From the NCBI GenBank assembly GCA_041493035.1, contig JBGPYB010000033.1, positions 1 through 33,826 of the forward strand: a stretch of DNA of 33,826 nt, given 5' to 3'. This DNA is from JBGPYB01 sp041493035. Its GTDB lineage: Bacteria; Acidobacteriota; Vicinamibacteria; Fen-336. The position numbers and the translations under genes were made by a program. How positions within the stretch are numbered: the stretch's first letter is position 1; each line of letters opens with the position of its first letter. The notes beneath the pieces were generated by a model. The model ran no database searches, was not told the origin of the DNA, and was given only the letters and a program-made list of their open reading frames with translations. Positions 24,089 through 31,373 of the stretch are shown here, in pieces.

Positions 24089-25999
24089 TCAGGGCTTGGG
24101 CTTCGCCGGCGGCTTGGGCGGCGAAGGCGGTTGGGCGAGGGGCCGGATGATCGACGTCAGGAGGTCGGGCTTGCCGGCGTCCATCTCGAGGTGCGGATAG
24201 CGCTCTCCACCGTCGTAGTCGAGGTAGTGGGTCGCGTAGAACTCCCCGTTCGCCACCAGCAGGTCGATGCCGCGCGCGGCCTTCGTTTCACGAATCGAGT
24301 CGCGGAGGGTCTCCCGCGAAAACTTCCGGCCATTGGCGGCGACGAGCTTCATCCCGGCCCCGAGCCCCGCCTTGAACGCCGGCGAATCAGGGAGCACGTC
24401 GGGGATCGTCCCGTCCTCCTGAACGACGAAGCCGAGGGAGTGCTGGACGTCGACGACCTTGTTGCGTTCCTCGGCCGACTTCTGCATCTGGGGGATCGTG
24501 TCGGTGAAGACGAGCTTCCAGCCGCTGGCCACGACGCCGCCGAGCGGGTCCGTCCCGGGCACGTCGACGCGTTCGTGCCAGAAGGCCCGCCACTCATGGG
24601 GCGCGATCGCGTTGAGGCCGGCGATCACGTCCTCGAGAGCGTAGGGGACGACCTTGGGGGGCGTGTTCTCCCCGCCATGGAAGAGCCGGCAGAAGTCGTC
24701 GAGGCTCTTGGCTCCTTTGGTCTCGCGGCGGATCACGGCGTCGGCTTCGAGCCAGAGGAGCTCGCTCTCGGCGTAGAAGTCGACGCTGCGGCGGAGCGCC
24801 GACCACCCGGGGCGAGCGCCGTACAGATTCTGGGCGGCGACGCCGGTATCGACGAGGGGCCGCCACGCGCGTCCCCCCTGGGCCTGCATGGCGGCGGCCG
24901 TGAGGGCGAGGGACTCGCGATACTCCTCCGGAGTCAGAAGGCCGCTCCGCGCCGTGAGAATCTGCCCGAGATACTCCGTGAGCCCCTCGTACACCCAGAG
25001 CAGGTCCCCCTGCATTGGCTTCTCGAAGCTGCCGGGCTGCAGGCCGGCGGGGCGACGGTACTTGCCGTTCCAGGAATGGGTCATCTCATGGGGTAGGAGG
25101 CCGGCGAAGAGGCGACGCGCGTCGTCGTCGACGAGGGCGCGCTCGGGAACGCGGTCATCGCTCGACTCGTGGTGCTCGAGGCCAAAGTGGGCCGCGTGAT
25201 CGGAAAGCGTGAGGAGAAAACTGTACGAGCGGTAGTGGCGCGCGCGGAAAAGGGCTCCCGTTTCGGCCACGAGGCGTTTCCAACCGTCGACGAGGGCGGG
25301 GCTCGCCGCAAGCGCCGCGTCGCTGTCGGCGCTAACGTGGACCCTGTGCGGAATCGCATCGCCGGGTAGTTCGACGGTCTTGAAGTGGGCTCCCGCGAGG
25401 ACCGGTGAGTCGACGAGCGTCGTGAAGGAAACGAGGGCGAAATCGATCCGATCAGCCGTTTCGGCCGCCACTGGAAGAGCCGTCCCGAACTTCCATCCTT
25501 GCGGGAGACGAAGCGATGCCTTGAACGTCAGATCGTCGCTGCCCTTTCCCTGAGGCGAGAGCGCCAGCGTGTTCCAGCTCACGACCGCGAGCTGCGCCGT
25601 GGCCGTTGGTCCCGCCGAAAAGGAGCCGCCTTCCACGGGTGAAAGGTAGTCTAGGGAAACGTCCACCGCATCGGCCCCTGCTGGAACGTCGAGATGGAAG
25701 GCGAACATCTCCTCGGGGTCCCGCTTCCAGGCGACGCTCTTCCCGCCCGCCGTGATCTTCAAGCCGGCGAGGTCGGCGATGGGTCCCGAGGGCATGTGCT
25801 CCCCCGGGATCCACTTCGGATAGACGAGGGTCAGCGGGCCCGGCGACGCCGGGATCGACAAGTGCGCGTGAAAGAGCCGCCGCGGCGCCTCGCGCGCGTC
25901 GACGTCGAGGCTGATCGGCCGAGGCTCGGCCTGGAGCGACGCCGACGACGTCAGGATCAGAAGGGACAGCCACACGCCGCGGGACCGAAGTGGATTCAT
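24089..25999 (-). CDS. M61-family metallopeptidase with PDZ domain
   Basis: A 636-residue exported protein. The ATG at 25999 has GGAGG about 9 bases upstream; a longer in-frame start at 26044 only extends the signal region. Signal peptide about residues 1-23. An N-terminal beta domain (to about 190) is followed by the catalytic domain with zinc motif HEMTH (LPHEMTHSWNGK, about 302) and the downstream Glu in YEGLTEYLG (about 337), both intact. A PDZ domain lies at about 500-590 (GFVVQEDGTIPDVLPDSPAFKAGLGAGMKLV). The tail is Pro/Lys-rich. M61 glycyl aminopeptidases cleave N-terminal glycine or other residues. First gene of the operon with pheA, the aminopeptidase and the HEAT protein. Confidence 0.92.
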   Translation of the reverse strand: MNPLRSRGVWLSLLILTSSASLQAEPRPISLDVDAREAPRRLFHAHLSIPASPGPLTLVYPKWIPGEHMPSGPIADLAGLKITAGGKSVAWKRDPEEMFAFHLDVPAGADAVDVSLDYLSPVEGGSFSAGPTATAQLAVVSWNTLALSPQGKGSDDLTFKASLRLPQGWKFGTALPVAAETADRIDFALVSFTTLVDSPVLAGAHFKTVELPGDAIPHRVHVSADSDAALAASPALVDGWKRLVAETGALFRARHYRSYSFLLTLSDHAAHFGLEHHESSDDRVPERALVDDDARRLFAGLLPHEMTHSWNGKYRRPAGLQPGSFEKPMQGDLLWVYEGLTEYLGQILTARSGLLTPEEYRESLALTAAAMQAQGGRAWRPLVDTGVAAQNLYGARPGWSALRRSVDFYAESELLWLEADAVIRRETKGAKSLDDFCRLFHGGENTPPKVVPYALEDVIAGLNAIAPHEWRAFWHERVDVPGTDPLGGVVASGWKLVFTDTIPQMQKSAEERNKVVDVQHSLGFVVQEDGTIPDVLPDSPAFKAGLGAGMKLVAANGRKFSRETLRDSIRETKAARGIDLLVANGEFYATHYLDYDGGERYPHLEMDAGKPDLLTSIIRPLAQPPSPPKPPAKPKP

Positions 26000-26030
26000 G
26001 CGAAGGATCCTCCAAGGCTTGAAGGCCGGG

Positions 26031-26061
26031 ATTCTACTCCGCATCGACGGGGGCCTGTCGA
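26031..26061 (-). promoter_or_regulatory. Possible promoter of the M61-pheA operon
   Basis: On the minus strand TCGACA (26061-26056) and TAGAAT (26036-26031) each match consensus at 5 of 6, but the 19-base spacer is longer than optimal. It would give a leader of about 25 bases containing the GGAGG ribosome site. Confidence 0.4.
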
Positions 26062-26073
26062 GATGGACACATA

Positions 26074-26099
26074 ATATGACCAGTGCGATGATATGACCA
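26074..26099. repeat. Direct repeat of ATATGACCA at the Phd/PIN start, possible operator
   Basis: ATATGACCA occurs at 26074-26082 and 26091-26099, 17 bases apart, in an AT-rich island that includes a CATAAT box (26070-26075). The second copy contains the antitoxin start codon. Antitoxins of this family bind their own promoter, so this is a plausible autoregulatory site. Confidence 0.4.
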
Positions 26100-26317
26100 T
26101 GAAGCAGATCGCAGCCGCCAAGTTCAAGGAACAGTGCTTGTCGATTCTCGACGAGGTGGACGAGGAAGGCATCGTGATCACGAAGCGCGGCAAGCCCGTG
26201 GCCAAGCTGATCCCGATCCGGGCGGAGTCGGCCAGCCTCATCGGCTCCCTGAAGGGCAAGATCAAGATCAAGGGCAACATCTTTTCAACAGGGGCCAAGT
26301 GGGATGCTCAATCTTGA
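26093..26317 (+). CDS. Phd/YefM-family antitoxin
   Basis: A 74-residue protein with the Phd/YefM N-terminal fold: KFKEQCLSILDEVDEEGIVITKRGKPVAKLIPI (given here in two parts: AAKFKEQCLSILDEV and VITKRGKPVAKLIPI), the DNA-binding half, followed by a short toxin-binding tail (GSLKGKIKIKGNIF). ATG at 26093 or two codons later at 26099; no clear ribosome site. It overlaps the PIN toxin gene by 14 bases. Likely neutralises the toxin and represses the operon. Confidence 0.85.
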   Translation: MTMKQIAAAKFKEQCLSILDEVDEEGIVITKRGKPVAKLIPIRAESASLIGSLKGKIKIKGNIFSTGAKWDAQS

Positions 26318-26663
26318 CACCCACGTCCTGCTCCATGCCGTGACGGGAGACCTGAGCGCGGCAGAGACCAAGCTCCTTCGAGGCCACCGCTGGAGCATCT
26401 CGGCCATCGTCCTTTGGGAGATCGCGAAGCTCGCACAGCTCCGGCGGATCGCGGTGGATCTGGACGACCCGCAGGTCGTCCGGACGTTGGCAGCCCTGCA
26501 GGTCTGGCCCATTACGGTCGAGATAGCGAGGGCCGGCACTCGGCTGGACGTAAGGAGCGACCCGGCCGACGAGCTCATCGCCGCGACGAGCGTCGTCCAC
26601 AACGTGCCGCTGCTGACTCGGGACCGCAATCTGCGCCGGTCACGGATGATCCCGCTGGCCTAG
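26304..26663 (+). CDS. PIN-domain ribonuclease toxin (VapC-like)
   Basis: A 119-residue PIN-domain protein, ATG within the end of the antitoxin gene. The acidic metal-binding residues are present: Asp5 in LNLDTHVLL, Glu in LWEIAKL (about 39), Asp in DPADELIAATS (about 89) and Asp in LTRDRNLR near the C-terminus. Proteins of this family cut tRNA or rRNA when freed from the antitoxin; the target here is unknown. Typical length and an apparently complete active site suggest an intact module. Confidence 0.88.
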   Translation: MLNLDTHVLLHAVTGDLSAAETKLLRGHRWSISAIVLWEIAKLAQLRRIAVDLDDPQVVRTLAALQVWPITVEIARAGTRLDVRSDPADELIAATSVVHNVPLLTRDRNLRRSRMIPLA

Positions 26664-26778
26664 GGGCGTGGGCGTCTCGGCTTGCAGGAGCGCAAGGGGA
26701 CTGGAGAATCTCGCCCCGCACCGTCGGCAGGGTCCGGCAGGAGGAGCGCGGGGCTCTGTCGAGTTGCTGCGGGTTCTG

Positions 26779-27450
26779 CTATTGCGCCTGTGTGCGCTCC
26801 TCAGCAACGCGCGTCGCCAGCTCTTCGACGACTCTGGCGTCGTTGCCCGACACATCCAGCGATCGCAGCCCGGACTCGAGCGAGACAAGACCCGCCTCGT
26901 CGATGTCCCCGGTCTTGAGGCACTCATATGCCTTGACGCGATCGCTTTCCGGCATGAGGCCAAGTACGCCGATGGTTGGCCCAAGCTGGGTCTGAAGCAG
27001 GCCAGCGACCGTATCGCAGAGCTGCTCAGCCACCGCACCGTCTGATCGTCCGATTCCTCCAAGCACCTTTGCCATGGCCTTGGTGTTGCCACCGCGGGCA
27101 GCGGTGCTAAGCAACTCCAATGAGTAGAGAAAGGTGGGCGTCAGCCCCTTCAGTTCAATCTTCTCGTAGAGGCCATCCATGCCATCGCTGTCCTCTGGGA
27201 ACGCTTGGACATACATGTCCAGGTTATGCGAGGCCGCGGGCTCCGCGATGCAAAGGGCGAGCGCGTAGCCAAGACGAAGCAAGCTGTCCCGCGATTCATC
27301 GACCCGCACCCGGAGCCTCAGAAGCGACTCGACCTTGTGTTGTTTCGCGTATTGAAACATCTTCGCGAGCAGCGCCGCTTGCGAAAAGCCTGCCCCCGGG
27401 CCGCGTGTGCCTACGGCAAGGGCGAGGGCAAGTAGCGCGCGGTCGAGCAT
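26779..27450 (-). CDS. Unrecognised helical protein with hydrophobic N-terminus
   Basis: A 223-residue frame from ATG at 27450 (GTG at 27459 is an alternative). Residues 4-16 (RALLALALAVGTR) may be a weak signal or membrane anchor. The rest is predicted by eye to be amphipathic helices, with repeat-like stretches (SLELLSTAARGGNTKAMAKV, DRVKAYECLKTGDIDEAGLV) reminiscent of helical solenoids. No catalytic motif is seen. Codon choice is less GC-biased than neighbouring genes, which may mean recent acquisition. It lies alone between two toxin-antitoxin modules, and a perfect TATAAT box lies about 50 bases upstream. The ribosome site is weak. Function unknown. Confidence 0.6.
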   Translation of the reverse strand: MLDRALLALALAVGTRGPGAGFSQAALLAKMFQYAKQHKVESLLRLRVRVDESRDSLLRLGYALALCIAEPAASHNLDMYVQAFPEDSDGMDGLYEKIELKGLTPTFLYSLELLSTAARGGNTKAMAKVLGGIGRSDGAVAEQLCDTVAGLLQTQLGPTIGVLGLMPESDRVKAYECLKTGDIDEAGLVSLESGLRSLDVSGNDARVVEELATRVAEERTQAQ

Positions 27451-27494
27451 TCTCTGCACCCATGGCTGGACGGTTATCTGTGTCGGCGGATCGT

Positions 27495-27720
27495 CTCTTA
27501 TTATAGGTGGGTCATGGCGTCAGGCTCATCCGAGTCGCGGGCGTGGATGTCCTCGCGCCTCAGGTAGTCGTCAAATTTCAACCGCCAATCGGACAATGCA
27601 GATCCTGGATTTCCCCCCTATCCCTCTCTCGCATCATACCTCTGCCTGCCCCCACCGCAGATACAGGGCGGCATCTTCGAGCGGCGCTTCTGCCGCGGCG
27701 TTGTTGCCCGGGCGGATCAG
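27495..27720 (-). pseudogene. Possible decayed coding sequence in a 300-base gap
   Basis: The gap 27460-27766 has no intact gene. On the minus strand three short frames read protein-like sequence in succession, interrupted by stops and shifts: about 27720-27650 (EAPLEDAALYLRWGQAEV), then MMRERDRGEIQDLHCPIGG, then DWRLKFDDYLRREDIHARD and a few more residues to a double stop near 27500. This looks like a broken small gene. I do not recognise a family and chance is possible. Confidence 0.25.
27500..27529 (-). promoter_or_regulatory. Possible promoter of the unrecognised gene at 26779-27450
   Basis: A perfect TATAAT (minus strand 27505-27500) with ATGAGC 18 bases upstream (27529-27524, 3 of 6 to the -35 consensus). 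The start would be near 27493, giving a leader of about 43 bases. The box overlaps two stop codons that end a short open frame, so chance is possible. Confidence 0.4.
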
Positions 27721-27766
27721 TCAGGTTGATCGGGCGAGCTCACGCTGACCCGGGAAGGTGACGCGC

Positions 27767-28057
27767 CTACCGCGCCCTGCGGCGGCCGCGGCGCAAGGCC
27801 TTTGGCTTGACCCTGTACTTACGCTTCAGATCCTGGAGGGAGATGGTCTGTCCTGCCTTGGCCTGTGCCCGAGAGCGCTTCATGATCTCGATGAAGTTCG
27901 GATCGGTGCTGACGACGAGGTCCTCCCACTCCTCTTTCGTCAGGGGCCTGACGACCACCACGGGCTTTCCGTGGAGAGTGACGACCACGGGCTCCCGCCG
28001 CGCCTTGCGCGCGTAGGCGGACAGGGGGGCGGTGGCGTCGGTCATCTCGACTCTCAT
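27767..28057 (-). CDS. Phd/YefM-like antitoxin
   Basis: A 96-residue protein with an N-terminal Phd-like stretch (PLSAYARKARREPVVVTLHG, then KPVVVVRPL) and a very basic C-terminus ending in GRRRAR. ATG at 28057 overlaps the toxin stop (TGATG); GTG at 28060 is equally placed. It follows the toxin gene, the reverse of the usual antitoxin-first order. Likely neutralises the RelE-like toxin and binds the shared promoter. Confidence 0.78.
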   Translation of the reverse strand: MRVEMTDATAPLSAYARKARREPVVVTLHGKPVVVVRPLTKEEWEDLVVSTDPNFIEIMKRSRAQAKAGQTISLQDLKRKYRVKPKALRRGRRRAR

Positions 28058-28359
28058 CACGACAGGTCCACCTCCTTCCCTCCGATCGTAACCCGGCCTC
28101 GCACCTTGACCCCGATGGCGCCGATGGTCACTAAAGACTCCGGACGTAGGCTCACCTCGTAGTATACGCGGAGGTCACCGAGGCGAAGGACCCACGGCGC
28201 CACGGGGTTCGCCCGCAGGCGCTTTCTGTTCCGCGTCGTGACGGTTGGTTCATGGGCGAGTTGCGCCTCGACAGCATCAAGGAGCCTCGCCCGCTCGTGT
28301 GCCCTCAAGTGCGCCAAGTGCTCGGCGGCTTGTTCGGTGAATCGAATCCGGTAGGCCAC
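28057..28359 (-). CDS. RelE/ParE-family toxin
   Basis: A 100-residue protein from GTG. It has the RelE/ParE pattern: YRIRFTEQAAEHLAHLRAHE at the start, RKRLRANPVAPWVLRLGDLR with conserved basic residues in the middle (about 44-63), and VYYEV before the final strand. RelE-type toxins cut mRNA in the ribosome, ParE-type toxins inhibit gyrase; the two cannot be told apart here. Its stop codon overlaps the antitoxin start, so the toxin is translated first. Confidence 0.82.
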   Translation of the reverse strand: MAYRIRFTEQAAEHLAHLRAHERARLLDAVEAQLAHEPTVTTRNRKRLRANPVAPWVLRLGDLRVYYEVSLRPESLVTIGAIGVKVRGRVTIGGKEVDLS

Positions 28360-28444
28360 GAGGCGGGATCTTACACGTCCTTAGGGTCGGTGCTGGTCCG
28401 CTTCTTTCCCTGTTCGAACCTCATGCAAGGACTCAACCCTTACC

Positions 28445-29833
28445 TCAAATCGGGAACCCCTCCGTCGGGCCGGCGGCGAGGGTCTCGGCCAGAAGACCGA
28501 GGCCTCGACGTAACTCCTGGAGGCTCGGCGGAGCGCCGAGGCAGACGCGCACCGCTTGGGGTGCAATCCCGCGATCGACGACGAATGCGTCCGACGGGGT
28601 CACCTTGACTCCGCGGCGGCTGGTCGCGGCCGCGAAGCTGTCGCTTCGCCACGGCTCGGGAAGGTGCAGCCAGAGGTGGTGTCCGCTCGGGTGAGCGTCG
28701 ATCTGGGCGCCGCCCAGGATCTCGCGGGCGACGGCATGTCGCGCGGCCGCCTCCCGGCGTCGCTCGACCGTGATGGCGGCCGCCGTGCCGTCGCGAATCC
28801 ACGTGGCGGCGATCTCCGCCATGAGCGGTGACTCCGACCACGTGAGGGCTCGGATCCCGCGGGCCACGCGCTCCGCCGCCCCGGGTGGGGCCAGGATGAA
28901 CCCGATCCGAAGCCCCGGCGCCAGCGTCTTGGAGGTGCCCGTGAAGTAGTAGGTGGTTTGCGGGGCGAAGGCGGCGATGGGGCGGGGGCGCTCCTCGGGG
29001 AGGAGCGCGTGAATGTCGTCTTCAATAATGACGATGCCGTGGGCCTCGGCGATCGACGCGATCTCGCGGCGTCTCTCCTCCGGCATGACGCTGGTCGTCG
29101 GGTTGTGGATCGTCGGGACGCAGTAGAGGGCCTTGGCCCCGGCGGTGCGACAGGCGTACTCGAAGGCGTCGGGGCGAAGGCCGTCGCCATCCATGGGCAC
29201 GCCCTGGAGCCGGAGGTAGAAGAGGCTCGCAGCGGCCTTCATGCCGGGATAGGTCAGCGCCTCGGTCAAGACCAGATCCCCGGGCTTGAGGAGCGTCGCG
29301 AAGAGGGTGGCGATGGCGTGCTGGCTGCCGCTGCAGATGAGGACCTGCTGGGCGCGCGCGTCCAAACCGGTCCGCGCGATCCACTCGGCCCCAGCTTCTC
29401 GGTGGCGCGCGTTTCCCGCTTCGGCGGGATAGCCGAAGAGCGACGGCAGGTCCTCGCGTCGCGAGAGGGCCGCAACGGTTCGCTCGAAGGCGCCCCGTTG
29501 CGTTTCGCCCAGCACCAGCGGGGGATAGTTGAGGCTCAGATCGACTACGGCCTCCCCCGCGGCTCCGCCGAGGGGGACGTACTCGTGGGCTCGCTGGCGG
29601 AGAAAGGTCCCGCGGCCGACCTCGCCGGACAGGAGGCCCCGGCGCGCGGCTTCGGCATAGCCGCGGCTGACCGTCCCGACGGTGACGCCCAAGTGATCCG
29701 CAAGGTCGCGGTGGGTGGGGAGGCGGGCCCCTGGCTTCAGACGTCCCTGGGCCAGGTCCTGCGAGATCGCCTCGGCGATGGCCAGATAGCGCGGCCCCGA
29801 ATGGCGACTGAGCTCAGGCACCCACATTGTCAT
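28445..29833 (-). CDS. MocR-type transcription regulator (GntR helix-turn-helix fused to aminotransferase fold)
   Basis: A 462-residue regulator. Residues about 8-75 are a GntR winged helix (GPRYLAIAEAISQDLAQGRL, GARLPTHRDLADHLGVTVGT, VSRGYAEAARRGLL). From about 95 it has a class I aminotransferase fold with HNPTTSVMP (about 242) and the cofactor lysine in FTGTSKTLAPGLRIGF (about 301). MocR proteins bind PLP and usually an amino compound to control a nearby gene. It diverges from the GNAT-PhzF pair, the likely target. The ATG at 29833 lies on the predicted transcription start, so the mRNA may be leaderless; GTG at 29839 and ATG at 29827 are alternatives. Confidence 0.9.
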   Translation of the reverse strand: MTMWVPELSRHSGPRYLAIAEAISQDLAQGRLKPGARLPTHRDLADHLGVTVGTVSRGYAEAARRGLLSGEVGRGTFLRQRAHEYVPLGGAAGEAVVDLSLNYPPLVLGETQRGAFERTVAALSRREDLPSLFGYPAEAGNARHREAGAEWIARTGLDARAQQVLICSGSQHAIATLFATLLKPGDLVLTEALTYPGMKAAASLFYLRLQGVPMDGDGLRPDAFEYACRTAGAKALYCVPTIHNPTTSVMPEERRREIASIAEAHGIVIIEDDIHALLPEERPRPIAAFAPQTTYYFTGTSKTLAPGLRIGFILAPPGAAERVARGIRALTWSESPLMAEIAATWIRDGTAAAITVERRREAAARHAVAREILGGAQIDAHPSGHHLWLHLPEPWRSDSFAAATSRRGVKVTPSDAFVVDRGIAPQAVRVCLGAPPSLQELRRGLGLLAETLAAGPTEGFPI

Positions 29834-29839
29834 CGTCAC

Positions 29840-29869
29840 AATATAGTTATTGACACCTTATTCGGTCAA
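29840..29869 (-). promoter_or_regulatory. Predicted promoter of the MocR gene
   Basis: Minus-strand TTGACC (29869-29864) and TATATT (29845-29840), 18 bases apart, each 5 of 6 to consensus. The expected start, 6-7 bases downstream, falls on the ATG at 29833. Confidence 0.6.
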
Positions 29870-29879
29870 GCAATATCGT
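29850..29879 (+). promoter_or_regulatory. Predicted promoter of the GNAT-PhzF operon
   Basis: Perfect TTGACA at 29850-29855, then 18 bases to TATCGT at 29874-29879 (4 of 6). It overlaps the divergent MocR promoter. The expected start near 29886 argues against translation from the GTG at 29878. Confidence 0.5.
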
Positions 29880-29895
29880 GACAATCGAGGGTGCA

Positions 29896-30369
29896 TTGAC
29901 AGAGAAGGTGGCCGAAGCGGCTCCGGCGCCGATCGAGTGGAGGCGAGGCGCGCTGCGGGTCGGCACCGACCGCGCCCACCTGGGCATCGACGTCATCCAC
30001 CGATTTCTTGCGGACTCCTACTGGGCTGAGAACATCCCGCGCGCTCTGGTGGAAAGGTCCATCCGCAACTCGCTCTGCTTCGGGATCTACGACGGCCCGG
30101 CCCAGGTCGGCTTCGCGCGAGTCATCTCGGACTTCGCGACCTTCGCCTACGTCGCCGACGTCTTCGTCCTGGAGTCGCACCGCGGGCGTGGCCTCGCCCG
30201 GTGGCTCATGGAGTGCATCAAAGCGCACCCTGACCTCCAGGGCCTGCGGCGTTGGACCCTCGGCACCCGCGACGCTCACGCTCTTTACCGGCAGTCCGGG
30301 TTCGGCCCGCTGGGCGACCCGTCCATCTACATGGAAATCCTGGACAGGGAGGTCTACAGCAGGCCATGA
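29896..30369 (+). CDS. GNAT-family N-acetyltransferase
   Basis: About 157 residues from TTG at 29896 (GAGGG just upstream; GTG 29878 and GTG 29908 are alternatives, the first lying inside the predicted -10 box). It has the GNAT acetyl-CoA motif in VADVFVLESHRGRGLARWLM (R-G-x-G-x-A) and the C-terminal GTRDAHALYRQSGFGPLGDP strand-helix. The family acetylates amines using acetyl-CoA; the substrate is unknown. The stop overlaps the PhzF start (ATGA). Its transcription is probably controlled by the divergent MocR regulator. Confidence 0.87.
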   Translation: MTEKVAEAAPAPIEWRRGALRVGTDRAHLGIDVIHRFLADSYWAENIPRALVERSIRNSLCFGIYDGPAQVGFARVISDFATFAYVADVFVLESHRGRGLARWLMECIKAHPDLQGLRRWTLGTRDAHALYRQSGFGPLGDPSIYMEILDREVYSRP

Positions 30370-31166
30370 AGCTCTATCAGGTCGACGCCTTCACGTCTCG
30401 CCCCTTCGCGGGCAATCCGGCCGCCGTCTGTCTTCTCGAGAGCGAGCGCCCCGACGAATGGATGCAGCAGGTCGCCGCCGAGATGAACCTGTCCGAGACG
30501 GCCTTCTTGCTCCGCGCGCGAGACGGTTTCCGCTTGCGGTGGTTCACGCCCACGACCGAGGTCCCTCTCTGCGGCCACGCGACCCTCGCGAGCGCTCACT
30601 TTCTCTTCGAAACGGGGGCGCTCGCCCCGGATCAGTTGGCCTCGTTCGAAACGCGCAGCGGCCGCCTCACGGCCCGGCGCGTCGGTGGCCGGATCGAGAT
30701 CAACCTTCCGGCCTCGCCCCTCACGGAGTCGGCTCCGCCGGCGGGCGCTCTCGAGGCGCTGGGCGTGACGCCGATGTGGGTGGGGCGAACTGCGGATCGC
30801 GGTCTCGGCGACAACGACTACGTGATCGACGTCGGCGCCGAGGACGTCGTGCGGAACCTGAAGCCGGACTTCGGACGGCTGCGCGAGCTGAAGAGCGGCT
30901 TCATCGTCACAGCGTGCGCCACAACGTCGCCCTTCGACTTCGTGTCGAGGTACTTCGCTGCGTTCGTCGGCATCGACGAGGACCCCGTGACGGGAGCCGC
31001 CCACTGCGCGCTCGTCCCCCACTGGGCCGCGCGTCTCTCAAAGCTCGAGATGACGGCCTACCAGGCGTCGCCTCGCGGCGGCGTGGTCCACGCGCGCCTC
31101 GACGGCGACCGAGTCCATTTGTCGGGCGAAGCCGTCACGGTCCTTCGGGGGGAACTGCTCGCCTGA
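30366..31166 (+). CDS. PhzF-family isomerase/epimerase
   Basis: A 266-residue protein of PhzF length, ATG overlapping the GNAT stop. Family marks: YQVDAFTSRPFAGNPAAVCL at the N-terminus, catalytic Glu44 in LSETAFLL, CGHATLASAHFLF (about 72-84) and DPVTGAAHCALVPHW in the second half, the mirror of the first glycine/histidine motif in this two-domain diaminopimelate-epimerase fold. PhzF of phenazine synthesis isomerises dihydro-hydroxyanthranilate, but no other phenazine gene is present, so it belongs to the broad PhzF-like group of unknown substrate. It is probably co-regulated with the acetyltransferase by the MocR protein, suggesting an amino-compound pathway or detoxification. Confidence 0.92.
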   Translation: MKLYQVDAFTSRPFAGNPAAVCLLESERPDEWMQQVAAEMNLSETAFLLRARDGFRLRWFTPTTEVPLCGHATLASAHFLFETGALAPDQLASFETRSGRLTARRVGGRIEINLPASPLTESAPPAGALEALGVTPMWVGRTADRGLGDNDYVIDVGAEDVVRNLKPDFGRLRELKSGFIVTACATTSPFDFVSRYFAAFVGIDEDPVTGAAHCALVPHWAARLSKLEMTAYQASPRGGVVHARLDGDRVHLSGEAVTVLRGELLA

Positions 31167-31206
31167 CCTTGCTCGGTCCGCGGTCCGCCTGTACCCTTGG
31201 ACTCAT

Positions 31207-31293
31207 GCGGGCGTAGCCGAATTGGCATAGGCGCCAGACTTAGAATCTGGTGGGTTCACCCCCGTGAGGGTTCAAGTCCCTCCGCCCGCACCA
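31207..31293 (+). tRNA. tRNA-Leu (anticodon UAG)
   Basis: Acceptor stem GCGGGCG (31207-31213) pairs with CGCCCGC (31283-31289), followed by discriminator A and an encoded CCA (31291-31293). The anticodon stem CCAGA/TCTGG encloses CTTAGAA, anticodon TAG at 31241-31243. The long variable arm is that of a class II tRNA, and a GGTTCAAGTCC T-arm is present. It reads CUA and probably other CUN leucine codons. Confidence 0.96.
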
Positions 31294-31334
31294 TCGACAT
31301 GTCGGTCCGACCGCGGTAGCGGGCCAGGACGACG

Positions 31335-31343
31335 TGTTATTCT
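31335..31343 (+). promoter_or_regulatory. Possible extended -10 promoter of the tig-clpP-clpX operon
   Basis: TGTTATTCT is an extended -10 element (TGn before TATTCT) with no good -35. It lies 42 bases after the tRNA. Transcription from here would carry a leader of about 235 bases holding the two hairpin repeats. Confidence 0.4.
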
Positions 31344-31373
31344 ACGAGTTCCGCAACACCGCAATAGTTGCCG

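Larger units (their letters stand above)
29835..29882. promoter_or_regulatory. Inverted-repeat operator spanning the divergent MocR/GNAT promoters
   Basis: GTCACAATATAG (29835-29846) and CAATATCGTGAC (29871-29882, reading GTCACGATATTG on the other strand) match at 10 of 12 positions. Each arm covers the -10 box of one of the two promoters. A dimeric regulator, most simply the MocR protein, could control both genes from here. Confidence 0.5.

Noticed and set aside
26664..26778. GCCCCGC/GCGGGGC inverted repeat after the PIN toxin as a terminator
   Set aside because: The loop is about 30 bases, the stem short and no T-run follows; chance is likely in this GC content.
28395..28440. tRNA-like 3' segment (GGTTCGAAC on the minus strand), a possible attachment site
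   Set aside because: The bases around the T-loop-like sequence do not form a T stem or acceptor stem, and no integrase or matching copy is seen.
30366..31166. Phenazine biosynthesis locus
   Set aside because: Only a PhzF-like gene is present; the family is broad and no other phz gene lies nearby.
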